Below the pieces are notes generated by a model. The model saw only the letters and a program-made list of their open reading frames with translations. It made no database searches and was not told where the DNA came from. A stretch of DNA of 6,546 nt. Source: Kineosporiaceae bacterium. Its GTDB lineage: Bacteria; Actinomycetota; Actinomycetes; Actinomycetales; Angustibacteraceae. Position numbers and translations under genes: made by a program. Shown piece by piece: positions 1 through 5,027 of this stretch (positions are counted from its first letter, which is position 1; the number at the start of each line of letters is the position of its first letter). The stretch lies in the NCBI GenBank assembly GCA_027345905.1, contig DAIETC010000028.1:1-6546 (forward strand), given 5' to 3'.

Positions 1-918
1 CAGCTCGGCGAACAGTTCCCGGTTCGCGTCCAGCCGGGCCACGAACGCGTCGAGCCAGGGCTGGCCGTCGCGGTACGCCGCGAGGTTCGCGGCGATGCCG
101 AGGGTCGAGACCCCGTGGTTGGCCACGTGCGGGATCGCGCGCAGGCGCGCGGTGTCGGTCGGCGTCCCGGCAACCAGCTGGGCGCACTTCAGGCCCGGCA
201 CGTTCCACGCCTTGCTGGCCGACAGCACGGTGGTCACGTGCTCGGCGGTCCCCTCCAGGCTCGCGTACGGCACATGGACGGCACCGGGCAGCACCAGCGG
301 GGCGTGGATGTCGTCGCTGACCACGCGCGCGTCGTACCGCGTCACGACGTCGCGCAGCCCCTCGAGCTCGTCGCGGCGAAACGCCCGGCCCCACGGGTTG
401 TGCGGGTTGCACAAGAGCACGGTGCGCGCCCCGGCGGCCAGCCCGGCACCGATGCGCTCGAGGTCGAGGGTCGCCTCGGGCGCAGCTGGGTCCAGCGGGA
501 CCGTCACCAGCTCGCGCCCGGCCAGCGGCACGATATCCAGGAACGGCGGGTACGTCGGGGTCGGCACGAGGACGGGAGCGTTGTCGCACAACGTCTTCAG
601 GGCCAGCAACACCCCTGCCATGACGTCGCCGACCAGGACGACGTGTGCGGGGTCGACCGTCCAGGCCCAGTGCCGTTGCGCGTACGCGGAAAAGGCTTCG
701 GGCACGGCGGTGTGCTGGTCCAGCGGGGGGTAGCCGAAGTCGCCGCGTTCGACCGCTTCGCGCACGGCGTCGGTGACCACGGGGGCGATCCCCAGGTCGG
801 TCTCGGCGACCCACGCAGGCAGGATGTCCGGTGGGGCATAGGTCCATTTGATGCCGCCGCGCGCCCGCAGCTGCTCGTCGCTGAGGTCGACCACGGCATC
901 AGCCGGCTGGGTCTGCAT
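1..918 (-). CDS. PLP-dependent aminotransferase class I/II, MalY/PatB-type C-S lyase (3' end outside window)
   Basis: The reading frame is open from ATG at 918 to the window edge: 306 codons with no stop. Visible fold-type I PLP motifs are WVAETD (36-41), FGYP (61-64), TPTYPPF (120-126, with the aromatic expected to stack on the cofactor), NPHNPWGRAF (171-180), SDDIHAPLVLPG (201-212) and SASKAWNVPGLK (233-244), where K236 should form the Schiff base. NPHNP, SDDIHAPL and SASKAWN together mark the MalY/PatB subgroup, which cleaves the C-S bond of cystathionine or cysteine in the cytoplasm, releasing pyruvate and ammonia. The usual SDEIH is SDDIH here. The family is about 385-390 residues long, so roughly 80 C-terminal residues lie outside the window. 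The gene starts 60 bases after nucS on the same strand, so partial co-transcription is possible, but a weak promoter of its own is present. The exact substrate (cystathionine, cysteine or another thiol conjugate) cannot be told from sequence. Confidence 0.88.
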   Translation of the reverse strand, partial: MQTQPADAVVDLSDEQLRARGGIKWTYAPPDILPAWVAETDLGIAPVVTDAVREAVERGDFGYPPLDQHTAVPEAFSAYAQRHWAWTVDPAHVVLVGDVMAGVLLALKTLCDNAPVLVPTPTYPPFLDIVPLAGRELVTVPLDPAAPEATLDLERIGAGLAAGARTVLLCNPHNPWGRAFRRDELEGLRDVVTRYDARVVSDDIHAPLVLPGAVHVPYASLEGTAEHVTTVLSASKAWNVPGLKCAQLVAGTPTDTARLRAIPHVANHGVSTLGIAANLAAYRDGQPWLDAFVARLDANRELFAEL

Positions 919-924
919 GAGCGC

Positions 925-930
925 ATTCTG
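925..930 (-). promoter_or_regulatory. Possible -10 element of the C-S lyase gene, leaderless layout
   Basis: On the minus strand, CAGAAT ends six bases before the ATG at 918. It fits the A and final T of the actinobacterial TAnnnT -10 box but lacks the first T, and no -35 box is clear. The spacing would put the transcript start at or next to the ATG. No good Shine-Dalgarno sequence precedes the ATG, which agrees with leaderless expression. This is weaker than the other promoters in the window. Confidence 0.3.
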
Positions 931-957
931 CCAACCGTGCGGGTACCCGCCCGGGCG

Positions 958-972
958 GGGCGCGTAGCGCCC
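958..972 (-). terminator. GC hairpin just downstream of nucS
   Basis: GGGCGC (958-963) and GCGCCC (967-972) form a six-pair stem with a three-base loop, starting about seven bases past the nucS stop on the minus strand. It is followed on that strand by the 14-base palindrome CCCGCCCGGGCGGG (946-959). There is no T tract, so this is at best a non-canonical or partial terminator between nucS and the C-S lyase gene. Self-complementary GC sequence also arises by chance at this composition. Confidence 0.3.
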
Positions 973-978
973 GGCGAG

Positions 979-1668
979 TCAGAACAGCCGGGAGCCAGCG
1001 TCGTCCAGGCCGCGCAACGCCTGGTAGTCCAACGTGACGCAGCGGATGCCCCGGTCGGTGGCCAGGGTGCGGGCCTGGGGCTTGATCTCCTGAGCCGCGA
1101 AGACGCCGGCCACCGGCGCCAGGTGCGGGTCGCGGTTCATCAGCTCCAGGTAGCGGGTCAGCTGCTCGACGCCGTCGATGTCGCCGCGGCGCTTGATCTC
1201 GACGGCCACGCTCGCGCCGAACTGGTCGCGGCACAGCAGGTCGACCGGCCCGATGGCGGTCATGTGCTCGCGGCGCACCAGCGTCCAACCCGGGCCCAAC
1301 GTGTGGATCTGCTCGGCGAGCAGGCGCTGCAGGTGCGCCTCGACGCCGTCTTTCTCCAGCCCGGGGTCGACACCGAGCTCGTGGGCGCTGTCGTGCAGCA
1401 CCTCGTACACGTGCACCTGCAGCCGGTCGTCGGTCTTGGCGTGCTGGACGGTCCAGACCTGGGTGACCCCGCCCTCGTCGTCCGTCAGCACGTCGACCCT
1501 GAGCGCGCACGGCGGGCTCATCCACATCAGCGGCTTGTAGCCACCGGCGTCGGAGTGCACCAGCACGCTGGCGTCGGCCTTGACGACCAGCAGCCGCGTC
1601 GCGAGCGGCAGGTGGGCGCGAAGTCGCCCGGCGTAGTCGACACGGCAACGGGCGATCACCAGGCGCAC
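979..1668 (-). CDS. nucS: Mismatch-specific endonuclease NucS (EndoMS)
   Basis: The product is 229 residues, close to the roughly 225 usual for actinobacterial NucS. In this family the enzyme cuts both strands at mismatched base pairs and gives mismatch correction to actinobacteria, which lack MutS/MutL. The N-terminal DNA-binding part shows RLVIARCRVDYAGRL (2-16) and YKPLMWMSPPC (44-54). The C-terminal RecB-like nuclease shows GPVDLLCRD (140-148), VAVEIKRRGDIDGVEQL (154-170) and QEIKPQAR (193-200), with D143, E157 and K159 as expected catalytic residues. The tail ends SRLF, like the RLF tail implicated in binding the replication clamp. The GTG at 1668 was chosen because homology begins exactly there (M-RLVIARC in relatives). 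The frame stays open to an ATG at 1839, but that extension is Arg/Ser-rich, unlike NucS, and overlaps the divergent gene. A TATGGT -10 box ends six bases before the GTG and there is no Shine-Dalgarno, so the mRNA is probably leaderless. Confidence 0.95.
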   Translation of the reverse strand: MRLVIARCRVDYAGRLRAHLPLATRLLVVKADASVLVHSDAGGYKPLMWMSPPCALRVDVLTDDEGGVTQVWTVQHAKTDDRLQVHVYEVLHDSAHELGVDPGLEKDGVEAHLQRLLAEQIHTLGPGWTLVRREHMTAIGPVDLLCRDQFGASVAVEIKRRGDIDGVEQLTRYLELMNRDPHLAPVAGVFAAQEIKPQARTLATDRGIRCVTLDYQALRGLDDAGSRLF

Positions 1669-1672
1669 GGCG

Positions 1673-1686
1673 ACACCATATGGCGT
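1673..1686. promoter_or_regulatory. Near-perfect palindrome in the nucS / Cys-His gene divergent region
   Basis: ACACCATATGGCGT is self-complementary except for one pair (1675 against 1684). Its core, CCATATGG (1676-1683), is a perfect 8-base palindrome. It is one of the few AT-containing sites in a GC-rich region and lies centrally in the 34 bases between two divergent starts. On the minus strand it supplies the TATGGT -10 box of nucS. On the plus strand the mirror sequence TATGGC is a poorer -10 box. It could be a two-way promoter core or an operator. Which of these it is cannot be decided from sequence. Confidence 0.35.
1675..1680 (-). promoter_or_regulatory. -10 element of nucS, leaderless layout
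   Basis: The minus strand reads TATGGT at 1680-1675, matching TAnnnT, followed by six bases and then the nucS GTG at 1668. That spacing puts the transcript start at about the first base of the start codon. It supports the GTG at 1668 over upstream starts. No convincing -35 hexamer is visible. The box lies inside the palindrome shared with the divergent gene. Confidence 0.5.
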
Positions 1687-1702
1687 GCGCGAGACTGGGA
1701 GC

Positions 1703-2005
1703 ATGCCCCGTGCCAACCGCCGGCGCCGCGACGAGCCCGACCTCGACCTGGCCCGGGCCGTCGGCGGCATGCAACGGCGCGAGGTGCATCCGGACGGCGA
1801 GTGGTTCGTCCGGCGGGTCAGCGGCGCAGCGACCGACAAGGCCTACCGCTGCCCGGGCTGCGACCAGCTGGTGCGGGCCGGGGTGCCGCACGTGGTGGCC
1901 TGGCCGGCGGACGGCCCACGCAGCGATGCTGCGGCTCTGGAGGATCGCCGACACTGGCACACCCCGTGCTGGTCGGCGCGCGGACGCCGGCGAACCGTGC
2001 GCTGA
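1703..2005 (+). CDS. Small conserved Cys/His (probably zinc-binding) protein next to nucS, function unknown
   Basis: The product is a 100-residue basic protein. The N-terminus is Arg-rich (MPRANRRRRDEPD) and the C-terminus is also basic (RGRRR). Between them lies a conserved-looking core, WFVRRVSGAATDKAYRCPGCDQLV (34-57), VPHVVAWP (61-68) and DRRHWHTPCW (81-90). C50, C53, H84 and/or H86, and C89, with H63 nearby, are spaced like ligands of one zinc site, resembling a zinc ribbon or a degenerate HNH/treble-clef fold. I recall similar small proteins in Streptomyces and other actinobacteria, often labelled without support as ATP/GTP-binding; no Walker motif is present here. It is divergent from nucS with 34 bases between the starts. 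ATG 1703 was chosen over in-frame GTG 1685, which lies in the nucS palindrome; GGGAG at 1697-1701 is unusually close to this ATG. The basic ends would suit nucleic-acid binding, but that is inference. Confidence 0.78.
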   Translation: MPRANRRRRDEPDLDLARAVGGMQRREVHPDGEWFVRRVSGAATDKAYRCPGCDQLVRAGVPHVVAWPADGPRSDAAALEDRRHWHTPCWSARGRRRTVR

Positions 2006-2023
2006 GCCAAGGGCGCCGCTGGG

Positions 2024-2410
2024 TCACGGGCCAGTGGCCACGTCGTACGTCGACAGGTCGGGCAGCCGCCACGGCGTTGCGGGCTCGTGCTCCAGACGCA
2101 ACACCTGCACGACGGCCACGGTGGGCACGACGCCGTACACGTGCGGGTACGGGCCGTCGTCCGCCCCCTCGACGGGCTCCCACGCCACGCTGGCGCCCTC
2201 GCGTTCGAGCCGCTGCACGTCGATGACGAGCAGGTCGAGGGCTTGGACGTCGGCGTAGAACCGGTGCAGGACGCCGGGCAGCTGGGCCGCGGTGCAGGCG
2301 TGCACGAACCCCGTCTCGACCAGGCTCACCCCACGAGTGGACACGTCGTAGCTGCCGCTGTCGCGGGCGAAGGACCAGTCCGCCGGCAGGGCGGCATGCA
2401 GGATGCGCAT
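2024..2410 (-). CDS. DUF952 domain-containing protein
   Basis: The product is a 128-residue single-domain cytoplasmic protein. The DUF952 signature is clear: RILHAALPADWSFARDSGSY (2-21) with H5 and W12, GFVHACTAAQLPGVLHRFY (34-52), the strand DLLVIDVQRL (59-68), VAWEP (75-79) and YPHVYGVVP (88-96). The core matches the family's usual length of about 110, followed by a tail of about 20 residues without recognised motifs. The biochemical role is not established. I recall the fold being grouped with ADP-ribosyltransferase-like proteins, with the conserved His residues as the likely active-site features; treat this as a hint only. The ATG at 2410 is supported by the motif starting at residue 2 and by a TAGGGT box five bases upstream. 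The gene converges on the Cys/His protein (18 bases between stops) and diverges from the hydrolase. Confidence 0.85.
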   Translation of the reverse strand: MRILHAALPADWSFARDSGSYDVSTRGVSLVETGFVHACTAAQLPGVLHRFYADVQALDLLVIDVQRLEREGASVAWEPVEGADDGPYPHVYGVVPTVAVVQVLRLEHEPATPWRLPDLSTYDVATGP

Positions 2411-2415
2411 GCCGA

Positions 2416-2421
2416 ACCCTA
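2416..2421 (-). promoter_or_regulatory. -10 element of the DUF952 gene, leaderless layout
   Basis: The minus strand reads TAGGGT (2421-2416), then five bases, then the ATG at 2410. It matches TAnnnT with spacing that places the transcript start at the start codon. AGGG within it could be read as a weak Shine-Dalgarno, so the two readings compete. No -35 box is clear. Confidence 0.45.
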
Positions 2422-2447
2422 ACGGCGGGTGGGCAGGCGAGCGCCGG

Positions 2448-2453
2448 TAGCCT
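2448..2453 (+). promoter_or_regulatory. -10 element of the alpha/beta hydrolase gene, leaderless layout
   Basis: TAGCCT is followed by eight bases and the ATG at 2462. It matches TAnnnT, and no Shine-Dalgarno lies between the box and the ATG. This argues for ATG 2462 as the start rather than GTG 2429, which lies upstream of the box. The 51-base gap to the divergent DUF952 start therefore has one -10 box for each strand. Confidence 0.5.
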
Positions 2454-2461
2454 GCCCGCTG

Positions 2462-3241
2462 ATGACGAGCGAGCAGCCGGACGACGCGCGCAGCTTTCGC
2501 GCGGACATGATCCGGGCCAACACGGTGCTGCCGGCCCGCCGTGAGGACGTCGAGCTGCACACCGCCGACGGGCTGAGCCTGGTCGGCGAGCTGGCGCTGC
2601 CCGAGCACGCCGACCCGGTGGCCACGCTGCTCACGCTGCACCCGCTGCCGACCCAGGGCGGGTTCATGGACTCGCACCTGCTGCGCAAGGCGTCCTACCG
2701 GCTGCCGGCGCTTGCCGACGTGGCGGTGCTGCGGTTTAACACCCGCGGCACGTCCAGCCCGCGGGGGACCAGCGGGGGCAGCTTCGATGACGGCAACGGC
2801 GAGCGGTACGACGTGGCCGCGGCCATCGAGCTCGCCGAGTTTCGGGGGCTGGCGCGTCCGTGGCTGCTCGGGTGGAGCTTTGGCACCGACCTGGCCCTGA
2901 TGCACGGCTGTGACCCCGCGGTGGAGGGCGCGATCCTGCTCAGCCCGCCGTTGCGCTACAGCGGCCCTGCAGACCTGGCCCGTTGGGCGGACTCGGGCAA
3001 ACCCGTCGTGGCGCTGGTCCCCGAGCTGGACGACTACCTGCGCCCCGAGCAGGCACGGGAGCGGTTCGCGGCGATCCCGCAGGCGCGGGTCGTCGCGATC
3101 GCGGGCGCCAAGCACCTGTGGGTAGGCGAGCCGTTCGTGCGCCGGGCTCTGGACGAGATCGTGGCGGTGCTCGCGCCAGAGCGCGCTCCGCTGCCCACCA
3201 GCTGGGCCGGCCCCCTCGGCACCGCGCTGCATCCATCGTGA
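2462..3241 (+). CDS. Alpha/beta hydrolase (COG2945-like serine hydrolase)
   Basis: The product is 259 residues with no signal peptide, so it is a cytoplasmic alpha/beta hydrolase. The nucleophile elbow is GWSFG (137-141) with S139. The acid is probably D190 in VPELDDYL (187-194) and the base H218 in GAKHLW (215-220). LHPLPTQGG (59-67) is the early loop near the oxyanion hole, and RFNTRGTSSPRGTSGGSFDDGN (91-112) is the segment seen in COG2945-type small hydrolases (RFNxRGxGxSxGxxDxGxGE), followed by YDVAAAIELA (116-125). The family contains esterases and thioesterases with mostly unknown substrates, so none is assigned. ATG 2462 is preferred because of the leaderless -10 box; GTG 2429 is an in-frame alternative adding 11 residues. 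The gene stands alone between a divergent and a convergent neighbour. Confidence 0.85.
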   Translation: MTSEQPDDARSFRADMIRANTVLPARREDVELHTADGLSLVGELALPEHADPVATLLTLHPLPTQGGFMDSHLLRKASYRLPALADVAVLRFNTRGTSSPRGTSGGSFDDGNGERYDVAAAIELAEFRGLARPWLLGWSFGTDLALMHGCDPAVEGAILLSPPLRYSGPADLARWADSGKPVVALVPELDDYLRPEQARERFAAIPQARVVAIAGAKHLWVGEPFVRRALDEIVAVLAPERAPLPTSWAGPLGTALHPS

Positions 3242-3242
3242 C

Positions 3243-3260
3243 GGCGGCCCCGCGGCCGCC
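3243..3260. terminator. GC hairpin right after the hydrolase stop
   Basis: GGCGGCC (3243-3249) and GGCCGCC (3254-3260) form a seven-pair stem with a four-base loop, beginning two bases past the hydrolase TGA. It lies in the 50-base convergent gap and could act on both strands. No T tract follows on either strand, so it is not a canonical intrinsic terminator. Confidence 0.4.
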
Positions 3261-3291
3261 CCCGGGATCACCTCTCGTGAGCGCTCGGGGG
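3259..3291. terminator. Second hairpin of the convergent gap, after the AI-2E permease stop
   Basis: CCCCCG (3259-3264) pairs with CGGGGG (3286-3291). Inside, TCAC (3268-3271) pairs with GTGA (3277-3280) around a five-base loop, with small internal loops between the two helices. It directly abuts the permease stop on the minus strand and overlaps the first hairpin by two bases, so the two may be alternatives. There is no T tract. Confidence 0.35.
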
Positions 3292-4419
3292 TCAGACGGT
3301 GCGCTGGCGGGGCACGAGGACCTCCTCGTACAGCAGCAGCAGGCCAGCGGCGGCCGGGATGGCCATGAGCGCTCCGAGCAGGCCGAGCAGACTGGCGCCG
3401 ACCAGCGCCGCCACCACGGTGATCGCGCCCGGCACCGAGACGGTGCGGCGCATGATCCGTGGCCCGATGAGGTAGTTCTCCACCTGCTGGTAGACCACGT
3501 AGTACACCCCCACGACGACGGCATCCGTGGTCGAGGTGAACAACGCGACGAGCAGCACCACGAGGGCGCCGATCGTGGCGCCGACCATGGGGATCAGGCC
3601 CAGCAGGCCCACCGACACGGCGAGCACCGCGGCGTAGGGCAGCGAGATGATCGTCATCATCAGGTAGCTGAGAATCGCGTTGATCGCTGCCACGGCGAGC
3701 TGACCGATGAAGTAGCCGCCGACGCGGCGGGTGATCTCCTCGGACAAGAAGGTGACCCGCTGGCGGCGGCTTAGCGGCACCATCCGATACGCGGAGGCCT
3801 TGACCGTGGGCAGGGCCGCCAGGAAGTACAGCGTGAGCACCAGCACCGTGAACGCGCTGAAGAAGCCGGACACCACCGCCTTGCCCGCGCCGAGGACACC
3901 GCCGAACAGCGACGCCCAGGTGCCCTGGTCCTGGACTCGCTTGGACAGCTCCTGCTGGATGGTGCTCACCACCCCGTACTGGTTGTCCAGCCGCCGAAGC
4001 CGGTCGTTCTTCAGCAGGTTGTCGACCAGGTCGGGCGCCTGGGTGGCGAGCTGACCCGCCTCGCTCACCACCGGCGGCATCACCAGGGCGAGCGCTCCGG
4101 CGAAGATGCCGACCACCGCAATCAGCACCATGCTGACCGCGGCGGCGCGCCGCAGGCCCCGGGTCTGGAGCCACTGCACCAGCGGCTCCAGCCCGAGCGC
4201 CAGGAACAGAGAGGCCCCCACGAGGGTGAGAACCGAGCTGACCATGGTCACGGCCTGCACCAGCGCATAGGCGACCAGCACCCCAAGGGCGCCCACGAAG
4301 CCCACGTAGAACGGTGAGTGCCGGTTCAGCGGCCGTCCGGGGATCCCGAAGCCCTCGACGTTCTCCGCTGGCGGCGCGCTCGATTCCTGCGGGTCGGGGT
4401 CGGGCTCGTCGTCCCTCAT
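3292..4419 (-). CDS. AI-2E family transporter (PerM/YhhT-like membrane permease)
   Basis: The product is a 375-residue polytopic inner-membrane protein. A Pro/Asp/Glu-rich cytoplasmic N-terminus of about 35 residues precedes hydrophobic segments near 37-60, 62-82 and 93-115. Then comes a soluble region (about 118-175) with the amphipathic, heptad-like stretch typical of the family, and further membrane segments near 181-203, 235-258, 262-292, 298-310 and 331-365. Family signatures are GGYFIGQLAVAAINAILSY (234-252), GLIPMVGATIGAL (274-286) and the conserved VYQQVENYLIGPRIMRRTVSVP (309-330). Length is usual for the family. Members have been linked to autoinducer-2 export or to ion and pH homeostasis, so the substrate here is open. 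The gene lies 51 bases downstream of the epimerase on the same strand, but its own -10 box suggests at least partly independent transcription. Confidence 0.92.
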   Translation of the reverse strand: MRDDEPDPDPQESSAPPAENVEGFGIPGRPLNRHSPFYVGFVGALGVLVAYALVQAVTMVSSVLTLVGASLFLALGLEPLVQWLQTRGLRRAAAVSMVLIAVVGIFAGALALVMPPVVSEAGQLATQAPDLVDNLLKNDRLRRLDNQYGVVSTIQQELSKRVQDQGTWASLFGGVLGAGKAVVSGFFSAFTVLVLTLYFLAALPTVKASAYRMVPLSRRQRVTFLSEEITRRVGGYFIGQLAVAAINAILSYLMMTIISLPYAAVLAVSVGLLGLIPMVGATIGALVVLLVALFTSTTDAVVVGVYYVVYQQVENYLIGPRIMRRTVSVPGAITVVAALVGASLLGLLGALMAIPAAAGLLLLYEEVLVPRQRTV

Positions 4420-4427
4420 GGGCGCCG

Positions 4428-4433
4428 AGCCTA
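4428..4433 (-). promoter_or_regulatory. -10 element of the AI-2E permease gene, leaderless layout
   Basis: The minus strand reads TAGGCT (4433-4428), then eight bases, then the ATG at 4419. It matches TAnnnT at leaderless spacing and has no Shine-Dalgarno after it. It lies in the 51-base gap behind the epimerase stop, so the permease need not depend on epimerase read-through. Confidence 0.5.
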
Positions 4434-4470
4434 GCGAGGGTGCGGCGCTCGCGGCGCGGTCTCGCCGGGC

Positions 4471-4953
4471 TCAGGCCGGTTCGACCAGCTCGACGAGGAC
4501 GCCGCCGGCGTCCTTGGGGTGCACGAAGTTGACCCGGCTGCCGCCCGTCCCCCGGCGGGGCTGGTCGTACAGCAACCGCAGCCCCCGCGCACGCAGGGTT
4601 GCGCTGACCGCCTCGAGGTCGCCGACCCGGTAGGCCACCTGCTGCACGCCCGGGCCGTTTCGGTCCAGGAACTTCGCGATAGTCGAGGCGGGCGTCAGCG
4701 GCGCCAACAGCTGCACGCACGCCCCGGCGCCCGAGCCTGCGACGGCCATCATGGCCTCCTCGACGCCCTGCTCATCGTTGACCTCACGATGCTCCAGAGT
4801 CATCCCGAAGGTGTCGCGGTAGAAGCCGATCGCCGCGTCGAGGTCGGGGACGGCGACCCCGACGTGGTCGATCGCGGTGAACAACGGCACAGCGGTGGAC
4901 AACGGCACAGCGGTGGACACGGGCACGGGCGCCGGTGCGTGCGGTTCGCTCAT
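4471..4953 (-). CDS. mce: Methylmalonyl-CoA epimerase
   Basis: The product is 160 residues. It interconverts the (2S)- and (2R)-methylmalonyl-CoA epimers, linking propionyl-CoA carboxylase to the B12-dependent mutase. It is a metal-dependent vicinal-oxygen-chelate protein with two paired modules: AIDHVGVAVPDLDAAIGFYRD (27-47) and VQQVAYRVGDLEAVSATLRARG (103-124). Other signatures are HREVNDEQGVEEAMM (55-69), QLLAPLTPASTIAKFL (81-96), LLYDQPRRGTGGSRVNFVHPKDAGGVLVELVEP (127-159). Expected metal ligands are H30, Q81 and E155; the fourth position, His in the Propionibacterium enzyme, is Q105 here. The N-terminus carries about 25 extra residues with a duplicated STAVPL unit. ATG 4953 is supported by a -10 box six bases upstream, but in-frame GTG and TTG codons in the tail remain possible. 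The gene is divergent from the thiolase-meaB operon of the same pathway area. Confidence 0.93.
   Translation of the reverse strand: MSEPHAPAPVPVSTAVPLSTAVPLFTAIDHVGVAVPDLDAAIGFYRDTFGMTLEHREVNDEQGVEEAMMAVAGSGAGACVQLLAPLTPASTIAKFLDRNGPGVQQVAYRVGDLEAVSATLRARGLRLLYDQPRRGTGGSRVNFVHPKDAGGVLVELVEPA
4881..4916 (-). repeat. 18-bp tandem duplication in the mce N-terminal coding region
   Basis: Two exact adjacent copies of an 18-base unit (4881-4898 and 4899-4916, plus strand ACAACGGCACAGCGGTGG) encode STAVPL twice in frame, with a degraded likeness at 4917-4926. The natural family start follows immediately as FTAIDHVG. Each copy carries an in-frame GTG and TTG. The most likely origin is replication slippage, and the unit keeps the frame whatever its copy number. 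Confidence 0.85.
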
Positions 4954-4959
4954 GGGTCG

Positions 4960-4965
4960 AGGCTA
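4960..4965 (-). promoter_or_regulatory. -10 element of mce, leaderless layout
   Basis: The minus strand reads TAGCCT (4965-4960), six bases, then the ATG at 4953. It matches TAnnnT at leaderless spacing and no Shine-Dalgarno is present. It lies 16 bases from the plus-strand -10 box of the thiolase, so the two promoters are back to back and could interfere or be co-regulated. Confidence 0.5.
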
Positions 4966-4981
4966 CGCACGGCTCGGCCAG

Positions 4982-4987
4982 TAGGCT
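4982..4987 (+). promoter_or_regulatory. Candidate -10 element of the thiolase-meaB operon
   Basis: TAGGCT matches TAnnnT and would place the transcript start near 4993-4995, giving a leader of about 40 bases before the GTG at 5033. An ATG at 4993, five bases after the box, is out of frame with the thiolase. No -35 box is evident. Confidence 0.4.
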
Positions 4988-5022
4988 GGGGGATGCGCCG
5001 AGCCGTTGCGCGCCGAGGTTGT

Positions 5023-5027
5023 GGAGG
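5023..5027 (+). promoter_or_regulatory. Ribosome binding site that decides the thiolase start
   Basis: GGAGG is followed by five bases and then GTG at 5033. It is the strongest Shine-Dalgarno seen at any start in this window. It selects GTG 5033 over the in-frame TTG 5006 and GTG 5021, which both lie upstream of or within it. Confidence 0.7.

Noticed and set aside
946..959. Perfect palindrome CCCGCCCGGGCGGG as an operator
   Set aside because: It is a pure G/C low-complexity palindrome in a very GC-rich gap, expected fairly often by chance, with no second copy elsewhere in the window.
1669..1839. N-terminal extension of nucS to ATG 1839
   Set aside because: The extra 57 residues are Arg/Ser-rich, unlike NucS, and overlap the divergent Cys/His gene. 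NucS homology begins at GTG 1668, next to a good -10 box.
115..2226. Plus-strand open frame of 703 codons antisense to the C-S lyase and nucS
   Set aside because: Composition is low-complexity with no recognisable motifs, and both opposite-strand genes have clear catalytic signatures. It is a shadow of high-GC codon use.
2024..4720. Very long minus-strand open frame (898 codons) across the hydrolase, permease and part of mce
   Set aside because: Only its last 128 codons (the DUF952 protein) show a real family. The rest is Arg/Pro/Ala/Gly-rich, runs antisense to the hydrolase and out of frame with the permease and mce, as expected where GC-rich DNA is poor in stop codons.
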